Shown in pieces: positions 20,128 through 32,424 of a DNA stretch of 64,000 nt. Within the stretch, counting starts at the first letter, position 1; each line of letters begins with the position of its first letter. The stretch lies in NCBI GenBank assembly GCA_029844215.1, contig CM056736.1:22009501-22073500 (forward strand), given 5' to 3'. The notes under the pieces are model-generated. The model was not told the DNA's origin, did not search any database, and saw nothing but the letters and a program-made list of their open reading frames with translations. Origin of the DNA: Przewalskia tangutica (lineage: Eukaryota; Streptophyta; Magnoliopsida; Solanales; Solanaceae). The translations under genes were made by a program, and so were the position numbers.

Positions 20128-21702
20128 TGTAGGGTTTTATTGGGTTCAAAACACGTAAGTAAGACACAACAGAAGTTTAAAATTTATTTTGCTTACTTAC
20201 CCCAACAATTCCGTCTCGTATAATTATACAACAATTGAAATCTGTAAAGACTTAAACATAAAACTTACAGTTTGTTTAATCTGGAGTCTTTACTAGAGAG
20301 TGCACACACGATTGTCCTTCGACTGCAAATATGTTATGGTGTATTACCTCTGTCAAGAAAGTAAGAAAATCTTGACAGATGTTCGAGAGTACTTCTTTTC
20401 TAAATTCTAAGTTCAGAAAATGTAGAATAGTGTATTTAATTTATGGGGTTAGTGTTGCTTATATAAGGGGAGTTGGTTAGACTTCAGATTAGGGTTGGGC
20501 CCCAAGCCTGACCCAAATCCCGAAGTGTAGTGGGCCAGTCTAACTGGGCCCACTATCGGGTCGACGCCACGGCTCAGTCCCGATAGGCGCTGCGACCCTT
20601 CACGTCCCATAATTATATATATATTCAACACGTTTAATTAAATCTAAAATCCCATTTTGACTTAATTAAATAATTTCCATCAAATAGAAATTATCCCATA
20701 ATTTATTATCAATTTAAATATCTCGATTCTAAATCGAATATTTAATATTCTCTCAATACACCCTTAGACCGAAAAGACAATCGATATAGTGTGACCCTTT
20801 AGACCTTCACATATCGACACTAATCAAATTAAGGTCCATACGAAACTCCTAGACTGCGCCGTATGACGAACTCAATATCTGAAGTACATTTACATGAATC
20901 TAACAAACATAACCTATATGCGAGATGATAAAATCCTTTCATTCGCGACACACTCGATCAAGCTTAGGATTTGCCATGTGTCTATCCAAATTGACTTGAT
21001 CACTTTATCTCATCTCTATTAGTCGACAACTAGACCATATTCTAAATATGTCTCTTGCATTGGCCAATGACTTGGTCGACCTAATATCACTGAGAAGCTG
21101 AGTGTTCTCTCGATTATCCAATCGAGGAATGAATCCTATTCTTGGCTCAACTACCACCTTAGTTTACATCGCAATGCACCAACACAAGCCGTGTCTTATT
21201 CTATAAGGAATTTTAAGCTTAGAGGGGTCAAAGTACATTACTCTGTAAACAAGGTACGTATTGACCTCAAGTCAAAGGACCTTTATCTTCCACACGCTGA
21301 TAACACTCTAGACATGTATAATAAATAATTTATCAACAAGATATACCAATACTTTCTAAAAGTATCCACGTGTCCATCACTAGTAACCATTACTAGTAGC
21401 AAGTGAGACATACTACATTCTCTAAGAATGTGATGCAGACAACATGTTGACTTATAACATATCATCGATAATCCCATTCTTGATGATCATTAGTCGAGAC
21501 TACTTTAAGAGTTATGCTATATCATTAATATCTCACTCTATTAATGACAACATAAGCTCAATAGATGCATATTAATGAATAATTACAAATAATCAAATAA
21601 TAAATCAATAATCACAAATGCCATAAATATATTAATCATATTAATAATACTAATGTGTTCAAGTACATTTGTCCCTAATAATGATTGTCTCTAAGACATA
21701 CA
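20128..21702 (-). repeat. 3' LTR of element B (about 1.58 kb)
   Basis: The low end is tgtagggttttattgggttc, identical to the low end of the 5' LTR piece at 27,558. The high end, ctctaagacataca, is followed by the purine tract (minus strand GGCCAAGTGGGAGA). The 5' copy at 39,738 has four more bases at the tip (TGAAAG... against TGTATG...), so this tip may carry a small deletion. A GC-rich island lies at 20,560-20,610. Confidence 0.85.
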
Positions 21703-22243
21703 TCTCCCACTTGGCCTAGAGCTTATCTCCAATGTATCTAACACCCATATTTTCAAAATGATCATTATGCTTAACTAAGCTTAATGGTTTAGTAAACGGG
21801 TCAGCTAGATTATCCTCTGTGGAAACATAGTCTAATCTTATTTCTTTAGTTTCCACCATCTCCCTGAGTATGCGGTATTTCCTTGGTACATGTTTATTTC
21901 TGTTTGTTGATTTTGGTTCCTTAACTTGCGCAATCGCATCAGTGTTGTCACAGTAAATCGGCATTGGAAAAGTGGCACTTGGAACAACCCCTAGTTCCTT
22001 CAAGAACTCAGATATCGCGACAACTTCCTTACCAGCTTCCGATCCAGCAATGTACTCGACTTCAGTTGTCGAATCAGCAGTTGTAGCAATGTACTCGGCT
22101 TCAGTTGTCGAATCAACAGTTGCAGCTTGCTTGGAACTTTTCCAACTCACAGCTCCACCATTGAAAATGAAGGTATAACCAGGCTGAGACTTGAAGTCAT
22201 CAAGATCTGTCTGGAAGCTAGCATAAGTGTACCCAGTAGCCAC
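21703..22243 (-). pseudogene. copia RNase H of element B, with duplicated motif
   Basis: Open frame of 175 codons with AVSWKSSKQAAT, DSTTEAEYIA, CDNTDAIAQVKEP, NKHVPRKYRILREMVE, DYVSTEDNLADPFTKPL and a C-terminus. RNase H removes the RNA strand during cDNA synthesis. The DSTTEAEYIA block with its catalytic glutamate is present twice in tandem (39 bp, 22,047-22,124), which should distort the fold. The frame upstream is broken near 22,244-22,266. Confidence 0.9.
22047..22124 (-). repeat. 39-bp tandem duplication inside RNase H
   Basis: 22,047-22,085 and 22,086-22,124 both start gcaatgtactcg and differ at a few bases. The insertion keeps the frame and adds 13 residues around the TEAEYIA motif. 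Confidence 0.9.
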
Positions 22244-23536
22244 TAGTTTCTCTTGTCCACATAGACTAAGAAATATTCTTTAGTTCGTCTAAGATACTTA
22301 AGAATACTCTTGACTGCTTTCCAGTGTTATTCCCCAGGATTCTGACACTATGTGCATAGGCCACATCTTGCCTCGTACAGGTCATGTCATACATGATTGA
22401 TCCTATAACTGAAGCATATGGAATCTTCTTCATGCGTTCAGGTTCTGCAACAGTAGAAGAACTATCATTCTTTGATAATTTGATGCCTTGACCCATAAGA
22501 AAACCTCCCTTCTTGAAATTTTCCCTAGAGAATCATCTTAGCACTTTGTCTATATATACGGACTGTGACAACCCCCAATCTATTAGGTCTATCTTTATAG
22601 ATTCTAATTTCAATAATGTAGCAGACTTCACTCAAGTCCTTCATCATGAAGGTGTTGGATAACCATTATTTGACTGACTGCATGAGAGTCTTGTCGACTC
22701 CAATTATTAATATGTCATCTACATACATAATAATGAAGATAATACTCTCTTCCTTGCGTTTACTATAAACGCATGGATCTTCTTTTCTTCTAACAAAGTC
22801 AAACGATTTGACTGCTTTGTCAAAGCAAATATTCCAACTCCTTGAGGCTTGCTTAAGTCCATAAATGGACTTCTGTAGCTTGCATGCTGCTTTGGGCTTA
22901 GTCTTGGATGTAAAACCATATGGTTGTATCATATACACCTCCTCAATAAGGTTACCATTGAGGAAGACAATTTTAACATCCATTTGCCAAATGTCATAAT
23001 CATAGTATGCAGCTATCGCAAGCAAAATCCGAATAGACTTAATTTTCGTAACAGGTGAAAAGGTTTCATCATAATCGACCCTAGGCCATTGATTATAATC
23101 TTTAGCCACCAATCTTGCCTTATAAGTATGTACCTTGCCATATGCATCAATCTTCGCTTGAAGACCCATTTACATCCTATGGGTCTAACCCCTGTTGGCA
23201 AATCAATCAAGTTTTAGACTTGATTGACGTGCATCGAGTCCATCTCAAATTTCATAGCTTCTTGCCATCTATGCGAATCAATTTTGAACAAAGCTTCGAT
23301 GTAGGTTGTAGGTTCATCGTCATCAGGAATATATATCTCATTGTTTGTTTCAACAAGGACATTAAGTCTTTCAGGCGGACGATGAGTCCTAGTGGTCCTA
23401 CGAAGTTGAATATTTTGCGTTTCAGTGTTTGCTGTATTCTGATTATGAGAAGGTCTTTGTGTGCTGAATAATCCACCACCTTGAGAGATTTTAGGAATAT
23501 CATTTTCATGTTTTTCCTAAATAGAATGATGTACAA
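22244..23536 (-). pseudogene. copia reverse transcriptase of element B
   Basis: The minus strand shows KVHTYKARLVAKDYNQ, DYDETFSPVTKIKSIRILLA, DIWQMDVKIVFLNGNLIEEVYM, SIYGLKQASRSWNICFDKAV and IIMYVDDILIIG (22,680-23,110). It is followed after frame changes by the RT-RNase H connector with SVIGSIMYDMTCTRQDVAYA (22,340-22,430). Upstream (23,210-23,536) are the RT N-terminus and connector in other frames. The catalytic MDVK and YVDD are kept; the frame is not. Confidence 0.9.
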
Positions 23537-24494
23537 CTATTGTATCATCTTCCATTGGTTGTGTATGAGAATCTTGCATTTCTGCAATATCTCTCACAAC
23601 ACTCCCATTGGATGAATGGCTTACTCTAAGTACCCAATCTTCACCAAATACTCCCACTGATTCCTTGTCTAGGTCATGTGACAAGGGTTCAACTTCTGTG
23701 TTATCTTATGGTTCTTGAATTTCATCAAGTTCTACCTTATTGCAGCTTTGTTCCTTGTAGACATAGTCTTCTTCAAGAAAAGTTGCATTTCTGGAAACAA
23801 TGACCTTTTGTTCTCCATGAAGATAGAAATAGTATCCACTAGTTTATTTTGGATACCCCACAAAATAATACTTCTGACTTTTGGATTCCAACTTGTCAGT
23901 AAGTAGGGCACCCCCAGGGTCGCATGTGTTTAAGTGATGACTTCTTGCCATTCCATAACTCATATGGAGTTTTCTCTACTGACTTTGAAGGAGCCCTATT
24001 CAGAATATAGATTGAGCTTTGTAATGCATTTCCCCAAAGGTATGTTGGTAGAGCTGAGAAACTCATTATGGATCTAACCATATCTAATTGAGTTTGATTT
24101 CTCCTTTCAGTAACACCATTCATTTGTGGCGTTTCGGGAGGTGTCCATTGTGATTGGACTCTATGAAGCTTTGAGTAATCTAGAAATTATTTACTTAAGT
24201 ATTCACCTCTTCGATGATCGAAGTGTCTTGATATTTGTTTCAAGTTACTTCTCTACTTATGACTTGTACTCCTTTAATTTCTCAAAGGCTTTAGACTTGT
24301 GTTTCATAAGATACATATGCCCAAACCTTGTGAAATCATCTGTAAAAGTGATGAAGTAAGGGAAGCCTATCTTAGCTTGAGTTTAAAATGACCCACATAC
24401 ATCAGTATGGACTAACTCAAGTACATCTTTGGCTCGCACAACTTTCCCAGAAAGTGGCTTGTTGGTTATCTTTCCTCTCAAGCAAGATTCACAA
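23537..24494 (-). pseudogene. copia integrase of element B
   Basis: The clearest part is 23,896-24,123: MNGVTERRNQTQLDMVRSIM, the segment around the catalytic glutamate, then YLWGNALQSSIYILNRAPSK and TPYELWNGKK. The N-terminal core lies at 24,125-24,490 in broken frames, and the C-terminal part at 23,540-23,890 is heavily decayed. Confidence 0.85.
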
Positions 24495-25043
24495 TTACCA
24501 TAGGACACTAAGCCAAATGGTTCGAGGTAGTCTAACTTTGTTAACCTTGATATCCTTGATAATTGATGTGACCAAGTCTACATTGATAAAAGTATATGGA
24601 GTTTCTTGGATTATTTTAGCTCGTTTAGTTTCTACATTGAAAAATTCACGGCTACAGTTTAAAACATACAATCCATCCACAAACGGAGCATTTCCACAAA
24701 CAAAATCATTATAAGACAGAATATAACTGCCATTGGCAATAAATGAGGAAAACCCCTCCATGTCTAACATTGGGATATAAATAGTATTCCTTGTTAACGA
24801 GGGAACAAAATAACAATTATTAAGTTCTAAACAAAAGTCAGAAGGTAAATCTAATCTATAAGTTCCCACACGTTCAACATCCACTCGTGCTCCATTGTCA
24901 ACGCGCATGTCCACCTCCCATAGTCCAACTTTTCTGATGTTAGTCATCCCCTGCACATTGTTACAAATGTGTGAGCCACAAGCTGTATTTAATACCCAAC
25001 AGTGAGAGTTACTTATAAATATATTTATTTCAATGACAAACAT
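24495..25043 (-). pseudogene. copia protease and pre-integrase region of element B
   Basis: 182 codons. The protease active site should read WxxDTGxxxH; here it reads VLNTACGSHIC (24,970-25,000), so the catalytic Asp is Asn and the Gly is Ala, and the enzyme cannot work. ELNNCYFVPSLTRN and LYVLNC mark the following linker and GAG-pre-integrase region. Confidence 0.85.
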
Positions 25044-25049
25044 ACCTTG

Positions 25050-25935
25050 TCAGTTCTTCTTCCAATGCCTCTTCCTTTTGTAGTTGAGGAACACATCTGC
25101 AACTACCTTCGCCTTCTCCTGAACACCTCCTCTAGGCTTCATAACTGTGGGTGAAGCAATTGCCTTGCCCTTCTTCTTCTGCACGTTCTTACCCTTGGGT
25201 TTGAACTTGCTAGAGGAGCCCACCATGAGCACAACTTTACCTTTGGAGGTGGACGATTCGAAGGTCTTCAACATATTGTGAAGTTCTGAAAGACTCGCCT
25301 TGGTTTCGTTCATGTTGAAGTTTACAATAAAGTTCTCAAACGAACCAGAGATGGAGTTCAAGATTAGGTTGACATAAATATTCACGGGCAGCTTTGTTCC
25401 AATCGAAGCCAACCTCTCTATTAACCCAATCATTTTCAGAACATGTTGTGACACCCGACCCTCTTCGTTCAACTTACATTTGCAGAGGTCTCTCAGCAGT
25501 TCATACTCCATTGTATGAGACTGTGACTCATAGAGACTCTTCAAATGTTCGAGCATTTCGTTGGGGACCATATTTTCATGCTGCCTATGTAACTCTGCAG
25601 TCATAGAGGATAACATGACACATTGTGCCGAGATAACGTCAGCAAGATGTTTCTGATAGGCTGCCTTGTCAAATAGGGCATACCCTTCAGAATCTTCGGC
25701 AGGGACTTTGGGGAATACTTTATCTAATATATACTCAATCATTTCCAATAGCAACAAAAGAGCTCCTTCTTGCTAACAGTCTTCGCTTTGAAAGCGGGAG
25801 AAGTGCCCGACATACTTTAAGAAAGAGGGATATGGCATCGAAGAAGACCAGACGCTGATTTCTTAACCAGTCAGGGAAGTTTTCTCTAGTCAACTTGTTC
25901 GTTTCAACCAAAATTTTGAGTGACAGATTCGACAT
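25050..25935 (-). pseudogene. copia gag of element B
   Basis: It starts at the ATG at 25,935 (MSNLSLKILVETNKLTRENF then DWLRNQRLV), shifts frame near 25,750, and continues with MEYELLRDLCKCKLNEEGRV, HVLKMIGLIERLASIG, NLILNSISGSFENFIVNFNM and a lysine-rich nucleic-acid-binding end (25,050-25,200). Gag forms the particle that packages the RNA. A second, partial copy of this gag lies at 28,104-28,690. Confidence 0.9.
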
Positions 25936-27557
25936 TGTATACTGAAGAAATAGATAGACTTAAAATTAAACTCTAACATAATTTCTATTGAACACATCCG
26001 TTAACTAATTAACATGACCTTTATTTTAATTAGCTCCCGCTATTTTAACATACTATTCGACCCCATAGAAGAATACAGACTCATATTATATATGGTCACA
26101 ATGGGCCAAGATCCAGGTTCATGTTATCTCCGCATTTGCTGAGGCTGATAACTTCAACAACACAACCCGGTAGGTCTCTAAACCAATTACAAACATTTTA
26201 CAACTCTTGGTTGACCGAATATTCTAAACAAACGATTTGTATCCCTTGGCTTGTCCCACAATGTGGCGCCAAGATAGCTTAGCAAGTCAATCCCGTTATG
26301 CGACTGCAATTATGTATCTAAGTGAGTTTTTCGTTACATAGCAAACACTGTGGTTTAAATACTCATAAAGGTTTATCACTCACTTTTATATTTAACATGC
26401 ATTTATGAAAGAGTCCGAGTCATCGTGGACTTAGAACAAATGCTGAGTCATAAATACTCAGCTTGCCGAAAAGGATTTGCACTACAATCAATTACAACGG
26501 ACGACACATTCACTTTAAATGAGACTTGTATTTAAATTTTGGGAAACATTTTAATTCAGGGTATTACCCAAGATCAACTCTAACATGCTTTATCAAATAA
26601 AATATCATGCAAAACATATATTGGGTACCGTCCTCCCAAGTATGATATTAAGCCGTTAAACATACATTGGGCGTCGCCTACCCAAACAATTATTTGCGGA
26701 CGCTATTCTAATACTCAAATGACAATCATGTAGCACATAAATAGTATACTATATACTGTATATTAATAATCATGGATTAAACATTATGAAATCTGAAAAT
26801 TAAACTTTTTGTATGCGCTATACCATCATTGTGGTCGAGGCGGTGAGCGAAGTTTTCGCTTCTGCAACGAATTAGCGCAGCGACACTCCACCATGGGGAG
26901 CCACGACACTGGCATGGCAATATCCTTTCGGCTTCTGTTTATGAATCAAGGATGCGACACTCCACCATTGAGTCACGACGCCTACGATCCAGTGAGTCCA
27001 GAATTTTAAAACAAAGATTTTAATCATGATTTTGGACTGGAGCTGCGGCTCCTGCCTGTTACCGTGACCGACACCGTGATGCTTCACCATGGAGACGCGG
27101 CGCCGCCTCGAAACCCTAGCAAGCACCACGACGCCCTATAGTAGGGCCGCGACATTGACGTCGTGTTAGAACATATCCGTGTTGATTTTCTAAAAAATCA
27201 TCCAAACCCTAAATCCAATTTAGGGATCAGATCACGGGTCCTTTATTATCACTCACCAATATCAATAACGCACATATTGACCATCATTCATTCCTACCCG
27301 TTTTTCGCCGTGCACCATGTTCGCAATGAACCAGTTTCTGCACAAGGCCTAGTTCGAGTTAGAACAGAATGACTTCCTCAATTTAGCGTAGTTGATAATT
27401 TAGGGTGATTACAAAAGGTCAACGTTCAGTCAATGTGTGTAGGATTTTCAAGTAGCCTTGTTTTAATTCAGTTTTAAACCAATTTTACGGTTAACCCATA
27501 TTATTATTACATTAAATTGTTACGTAACCATTGAACCAACCTGAGCTATGATACCAC
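25936..27557 (-). other. untranslated leader and primer-binding site of element B
   Basis: 1.6 kb without coding potential. On the minus strand TGGTATCATAGCTCAG (27,541-27,556) just inside the 5' LTR fits a primer site for initiator tRNA-Met. A GC-rich patch at 26,830-27,165 has three variants of a gcgacactccaccatgg-like phrase. Near 26,600-26,690 the words cattgggcgtcgcctaccca and attgggtaccgtcctccca repeat. Confidence 0.75.
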
Positions 27558-28103
27558 TGTAGGGTTTTATTGGGTTCAAAACACATAAGGCACAACGGAA
27601 GATTAAAATTTATTTTGCTTACTTACCCCAACAATTATGTCTAGTATAGTTATACAACAATTGAAACTTGTAAAGACTTAAAACTAAAACTTAAAGTTTG
27701 TTTATGCTGGAGTCTTTACTAGAGAGTGCACACGCGATTGTCCTTCGACTGCAAGCACTATGCTATGGTGTATTCCATCTGTCAAGAAAGCCAGGAAATG
27801 TTGGTAGAGGTTCGAGAGTACTTCTTTTCTAAACTCTAAGTTCAGAAAATATAGAATAGTGTATTTAATTTATGGGGTTAGTGCTTCTTATATAGGGGGA
27901 GTTGGTCAGACTTTAGATTAGGGTTCGACCCCAAGCCTAACCCAAATCCCGAGGTGCAGTGTGCGGTATGATGGGCCCATTTCTTTGGTCGCATTGCGGC
28001 TCGATCCCGATGAGTGTCGCGCCGCCTTCATGTTCCATCATTTAATATATATTCAACACGTTTAATTAAATCCAAAATCTCATTTGGACTTTATTAAATA
28101 AGG
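27558..28103 (-). repeat. 5' LTR of element B, promoter-distal part
   Basis: Starts tgtagggttttattgggttc as in the 3' LTR and matches it to about 20,678 (atttggactttattaaata here). The next 985 bp or so of the LTR are absent, and a gag fragment follows at once. The missing LTR tip reappears at 39,694-39,738. Confidence 0.85.
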
Positions 28104-28690
28104 TCTTGATGACTTCGAAGGTCTTTAACATGTTGTGAATATCTGGAAGACTCGCCTTGGTTCTTGTTCATGTTGAAGTTTAGAATAAAGTTCTCAAACG
28201 AACCAGGGATGGAGTTCAAAATTAGGTTGACAGAAACATTCACGGGCGGTTTCGTTCCAATCGAAGCCAACCTCTCTATTAACCCAATCATCTTCAGAAC
28301 ATGTTGTGACACCTGTTCAGCTTACATTTGAAGAGGTCTCTCAGCAGTTCATACTCCATTGTCTGAGATTGTGAGTCATAGAGACTCTTTAAATGTTTGA
28401 GCATCTCGTTAGGGCCTATGTTTTCATGCTGCTTCTGTAACTCTGCAGTAATACAGACATGACACATTATGCCGAGATAACGCCATCAAGTTGTTTTGAT
28501 AGGCTGCCTTGTCAAACAGGGCAGACTCTTCATAATCTTCGACATGAACTGTTGGGAATACTTTGTCTAATACACACTCAATCCTTTCCAATCGCAACAC
28601 CAGACACATATTTCTTAACCAGTCAGAAAAGTTTGCTCCAATCAACTTATTCGTTTCAACCAACATTTTGAGTAACAAATTCGATATTGT
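28104..28690 (-). pseudogene. second, partial gag of the B family inside the B 5' LTR
   Basis: Closely matches 25,258-25,945: MLLKMLVETNKLIGANFSDW at its start (28,600-28,678), then HVLKMIGLIERLASIG and NLILNSIPGSFENFILNFNM. It has its own changes, such as a 12-bp gap near 28,315, so it did not arise from the local gag very recently. It ends at tatactga (28,690), the same point where gag meets the leader in element B, and abuts the LTR of element C. Confidence 0.85.
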
Positions 28691-29022
28691 ATACTGAAGA
28701 GAAAGAACACGAAGAAACAGAGAAGGTGAATGAAGAAGAGAAATGGAAGATAAAGTGTTCGTGAGAAAGAGAAAGAGAAAGAGAAAGAGAAAGAGAGAGG
28801 GAGAGAGAAGAACACGAAATGTATTTTGTGTATATTATGAACTGATATTACATTTACACATATCACATTACTTATATACATGTAGTATCAACTAATTGTA
28901 ACTAACTAACCACTTCTAACAAACTATAACCAACTCTTAACAACCTTGTAACTAACTAAATAGTAATCATCCCATACATTGATTACCCATAGAATTATGA
29001 TGTATCTTCCAATTCTTGCACA
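28691..29022 (-). repeat. 3' LTR of element C, end truncated
   Basis: Matches 39,301-39,693 from agaaagaacacgaagaaac onward to ttgcaca at 29,022. It lacks the terminal tgatgaagattgactaac segment. It contains an expanded (gagaaa)n run at 28,762-28,806, only two to three units long in the other LTR. Confidence 0.85.
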
Positions 29023-29428
29023 TACACCCTCAAGCTAGGAGAAGTGAAAATGTTCTTCATTCCTAGCTTGGACAATAGGTGATCATATTGCAGCCTGTCC
29101 AGGGCTTTAGTGAGCTAATCAACATGTTGATCAGTTGAGGTCAGAAAAGCTGTCTTGCTCAATCTTTTCTGTATGTGCTCTCGGATGAAGTGACAATCTA
29201 TGTCGATGTGCTTTGTTCTCTGATGAAAAACTGAATTAGCAACAATTTGAATGGCAGATTTGCTATATGTGTATACATGCACTGGTTTCTGGACTTCAAC
29301 ACCAAGTTCTTGAAATAAAACTGAAAGTCATATCACTTCAGCTACTGATGTTGCCATAGCTCTATACTCAGCCTCTGCTGAACTCCTATACACAATTTCT
29401 TATTTCTTAGACTTCCAAGCCACATGTG
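29023..29428 (-). pseudogene. RNase H C-terminal part of element C
   Basis: On the minus strand the sequence from 29,428 reads HVAWKSKK, a stop, EIVYRSSAEAEYRAMA (catalytic glutamate), then SAIQIVANSVFHQRTKHIDI, DCHFIREHIQ and a C-terminus near 29,040. It continues the frame broken at 34,742 exactly, once A and one copy of its 5-bp duplication are ignored. A purine-rich gagggtgtatg on the minus strand precedes the LTR. Confidence 0.85.
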
Positions 29429-30913
29429 ATGCGCGATTTATGCACACACTAACGCAAGTGTCGTGACAAGTAATATATTCTAGGTAAGACCGAATATCGT
29501 CCTCAGGGACTGGTTTTCAAGTACCGATTATCTATCCTATGGTATCTATTTGGTTAACGTCAATTGAATTGGAATTCTAAACTAATAATTCAGGAAATAA
29601 ACTAATTATAAAAATACTTTGAATTAAATCAGTTATGATGGAGAATTAGGGCTTCCAAGATCATCAACTATCCACTCTATTCAATCCTTAATACAATTAG
29701 ACTAACTTCTTCTTCTACGTTAAGATAGCAGGTTAACTAGACCGTTTTATACTCCTGTTAAGGTAATATAAACGCTCAACCCCAATGGAGAACCCTTCTA
29801 CCTTTCGGTGACAAGATTTACTACAGAGGAGGATTAAGAGCAATAACCTATTAAGCTACACAAGTATCGGGGTACTTTCGTCCACGATTTAACCTATGTT
29901 TATTCAACTATAGCATATTCACAATCTCCCTTTTCGGCTTTCGATTAGAAATCATATAAGTGATGATAACTAGTGATCAATTAATTATCAAGCAATCAAA
30001 GCAATTATTGAATAAATCTTAAACAAGTGAAGACGAAATCAACTAATGTATTAATTCATGAATAAGAGTTTCAAGAGAATCACAAGGAAATCCCTAACAA
30101 AGTAATTAGCTCCTAGCCATAGTCACGCTAAGAACTAATATAATCTCCATACATGAACTGAAATAAACAAAGCAAAAGAAAGAAAGAAAAATACTCAAGA
30201 ACGAGTCTCCAAGCCTTCTAGCATCCAAGGATTGTGTTGTGGAATATTTACAAGATGGAATGGAATGGTGGATGGAGAATGGAATGGGTGATGGATTGTG
30301 GAATGAAGGATGGATGTAGAATGAATTCTTCTAATGATGTAGAGACTATTTATAGACCAAGAATTCTTTAGGTAAAGGGTTAGAGATTATGTAGGTAGGA
30401 AAGGTTATGGAATCCTTTTAGGTAAATGTTTTAGGAAAAGTTATGGAAAAGGGTTAAGGAATATGTAGGTAGGAAAAGTTATCCCTTTTGGACTCTGAAA
30501 ATGTGTCAAATTCGGCCCAAAACTCAGAAATCCCGCGTCGGCGCCATGATCAGCGCGCGGCTGAAAAATCGAAGGCTTTGAAACATCTTGATGGTCGGCG
30601 CCTGCTGCCAGCCAGCGCTTGGCCGGTGACGACATTCTTCCGGATTTTTCGTTTCTTCGTCCTTTGTTCGTCCGGTCTTCGTCTGATTTCTTCTATATTT
30701 CCCGGAACTTCTTAGGCTTCATTTCTTGGCCCTTTTAGTGTGCAATTCCATCTCATTTATGCTCATTTCATCTCCTTTTCGCCATTTCTCCATTTCTGAC
30801 CGCTGTGACACAAAAGAAAGGAAAACAACCCTAATACTATACTAAACATAAATGAAATGAGTAAAATACTAATTAAAAATGACTCAAAAGGTGTATATAA
30901 AATACGCCAATCA
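29429..30913 (-). repeat. 3' LTR of element A
   Basis: Ends tgatgcgcgatttatgcac (low side) and gtatataaaatacgccaatca (high side). The purine tract on the minus strand reads GTTTGAGGGTG beside it. It has a GC-rich island at 30,530-30,640 that differs by an indel of roughly 20-40 bp from the island in the other LTR. Confidence 0.88.
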
Positions 30914-32424
30914 AACACCCTCAAACTTAACCTTTGCTCGCCCTCGAGCAAAGATAAAAAATATAAACAAAGACACGAAAGAAAATAAAATGACTCAAAG
31001 ACACTGATCATTTTGCTGCACAATTGTTACTTAGAAAAGCATGAAGGTTAGTAGGATAATATGTAGGAACATATAGCATGGATTTTTAGCATTCTAAACA
31101 CATCAAGTCAGATATTTCGCAAATTCACTTTAATCATGCTCAATGGAAGTACGAATACCTAACGATGCACGTTAATTTCAAAATCCTATGACATGTTTAC
31201 TTGCTATTCTCCACTAATCATGGATACACATATAAGAGATCTTCAGGGCTTTTCAGGGTTGTAATGTAGGCTTAGGCAGGGGTAGGTAAAAATAGGTATT
31301 TAGGCTCAATTTACGTACCATAAGCTCTTTTGCTTTAAATTCCTCCCTTTTCTTTTGATTCTCTTTTTAACCTCATACCTATCTTTCCCCTCTTTTGTTT
31401 TGAGAGAATGAGGTGTCTGATGAATAGTAAGCACCCCCAAACTTAGGCTTTTGCCTATTTATTATTACTTTTTCATTGGGGTGCATCAAAATTGTTCACT
31501 CTCTTTTGTCTCTTTTTCAACACTTTATATTCCAAACAACTCAATTTTTCCACTTATGGCACAAATATGGAATTTTAGGGTGTCAAAGAAAAGATCTTAT
31601 TTTTGGCTCAAAGGGACTGACTAGAGATTCAATTGTAATGTCAGGGATAGACAAAGAATGGTAAGAAAGGGCTAACAAAGAAAAGCCTGAATCATCTCCC
31701 TAACATGCATATCCTAACTATTTCGCCTCAAATAGCAAGCAAGCAGACACATAGGTTTAATCACTAACAATGCATAAATCAAGCAAGATACCCCAAATAG
31801 TTCGATTTCATGAATTTTTGGCGTATCTATCCTAAGTGTTCAGATGGTTGCTTCTAACTCCATTACATTATTCTACTTTACTTCACTAGGCGTTTCAAGT
31901 AACTACAGCATGCATGGAAAAAAAATTATGACTAAAAAAAATACTCAAAAATACCAAAACAAATAAAAAAGACTCAAAAAATAATAAAACATCCCCCTAA
32001 ACTTAAATCACACATTGTTCCCAATGTGTGCAAGACTCAAAAAAAAAAAAATAGGGACAACTTACTGACACAATACAGCGGTCATAATGGAGGTCTGGGA
32101 GGAAATATTTTTGGAATTTGCACGGAATGGTTTACGAATTTTCGCGCCACTGCAGAATCAGCATGGCTACCATGTTCTGTGGCTCTCTGGTTCCGGCCAT
32201 GCGCGGCTTTTTCTTTTTTTCCAGCGTTTTTGCTCCTTTTTCTGTTCGGGGTCTGCTCCTAGTCCACCTGTCATCCAACAACACAAAACAAGAACCCAAG
32301 ACCGTGAGACTGTTCAAGGCAAAATAAAACAACTAAAACAAAAATTTAAAATAACATAATTAAAAAAAAACATTGGGTTGCCTCCCAACAAGCGTTGTCT
32401 TTAACGTCTTTTAGCCGGACGCAG

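Noticed and set aside
26809..27009. Open frames in the GC-rich leader of element B
   Set aside because: Short, overlapping on both strands, lying between the primer site and gag; explained by base composition.
28642..28881. Phe/Ser-rich 79-codon frame, repeated at 39,352-39,543
   Set aside because: It is the antisense of the GAGAAA run in the two LTRs of element C, not a gene.
32026..32362. Overlapping plus-strand open frames of 69-90 codons
   Set aside because: They lie in the non-coding interior of gypsy element A, in three frames at once, with low-complexity Phe/Ser-rich products; no family resemblance.
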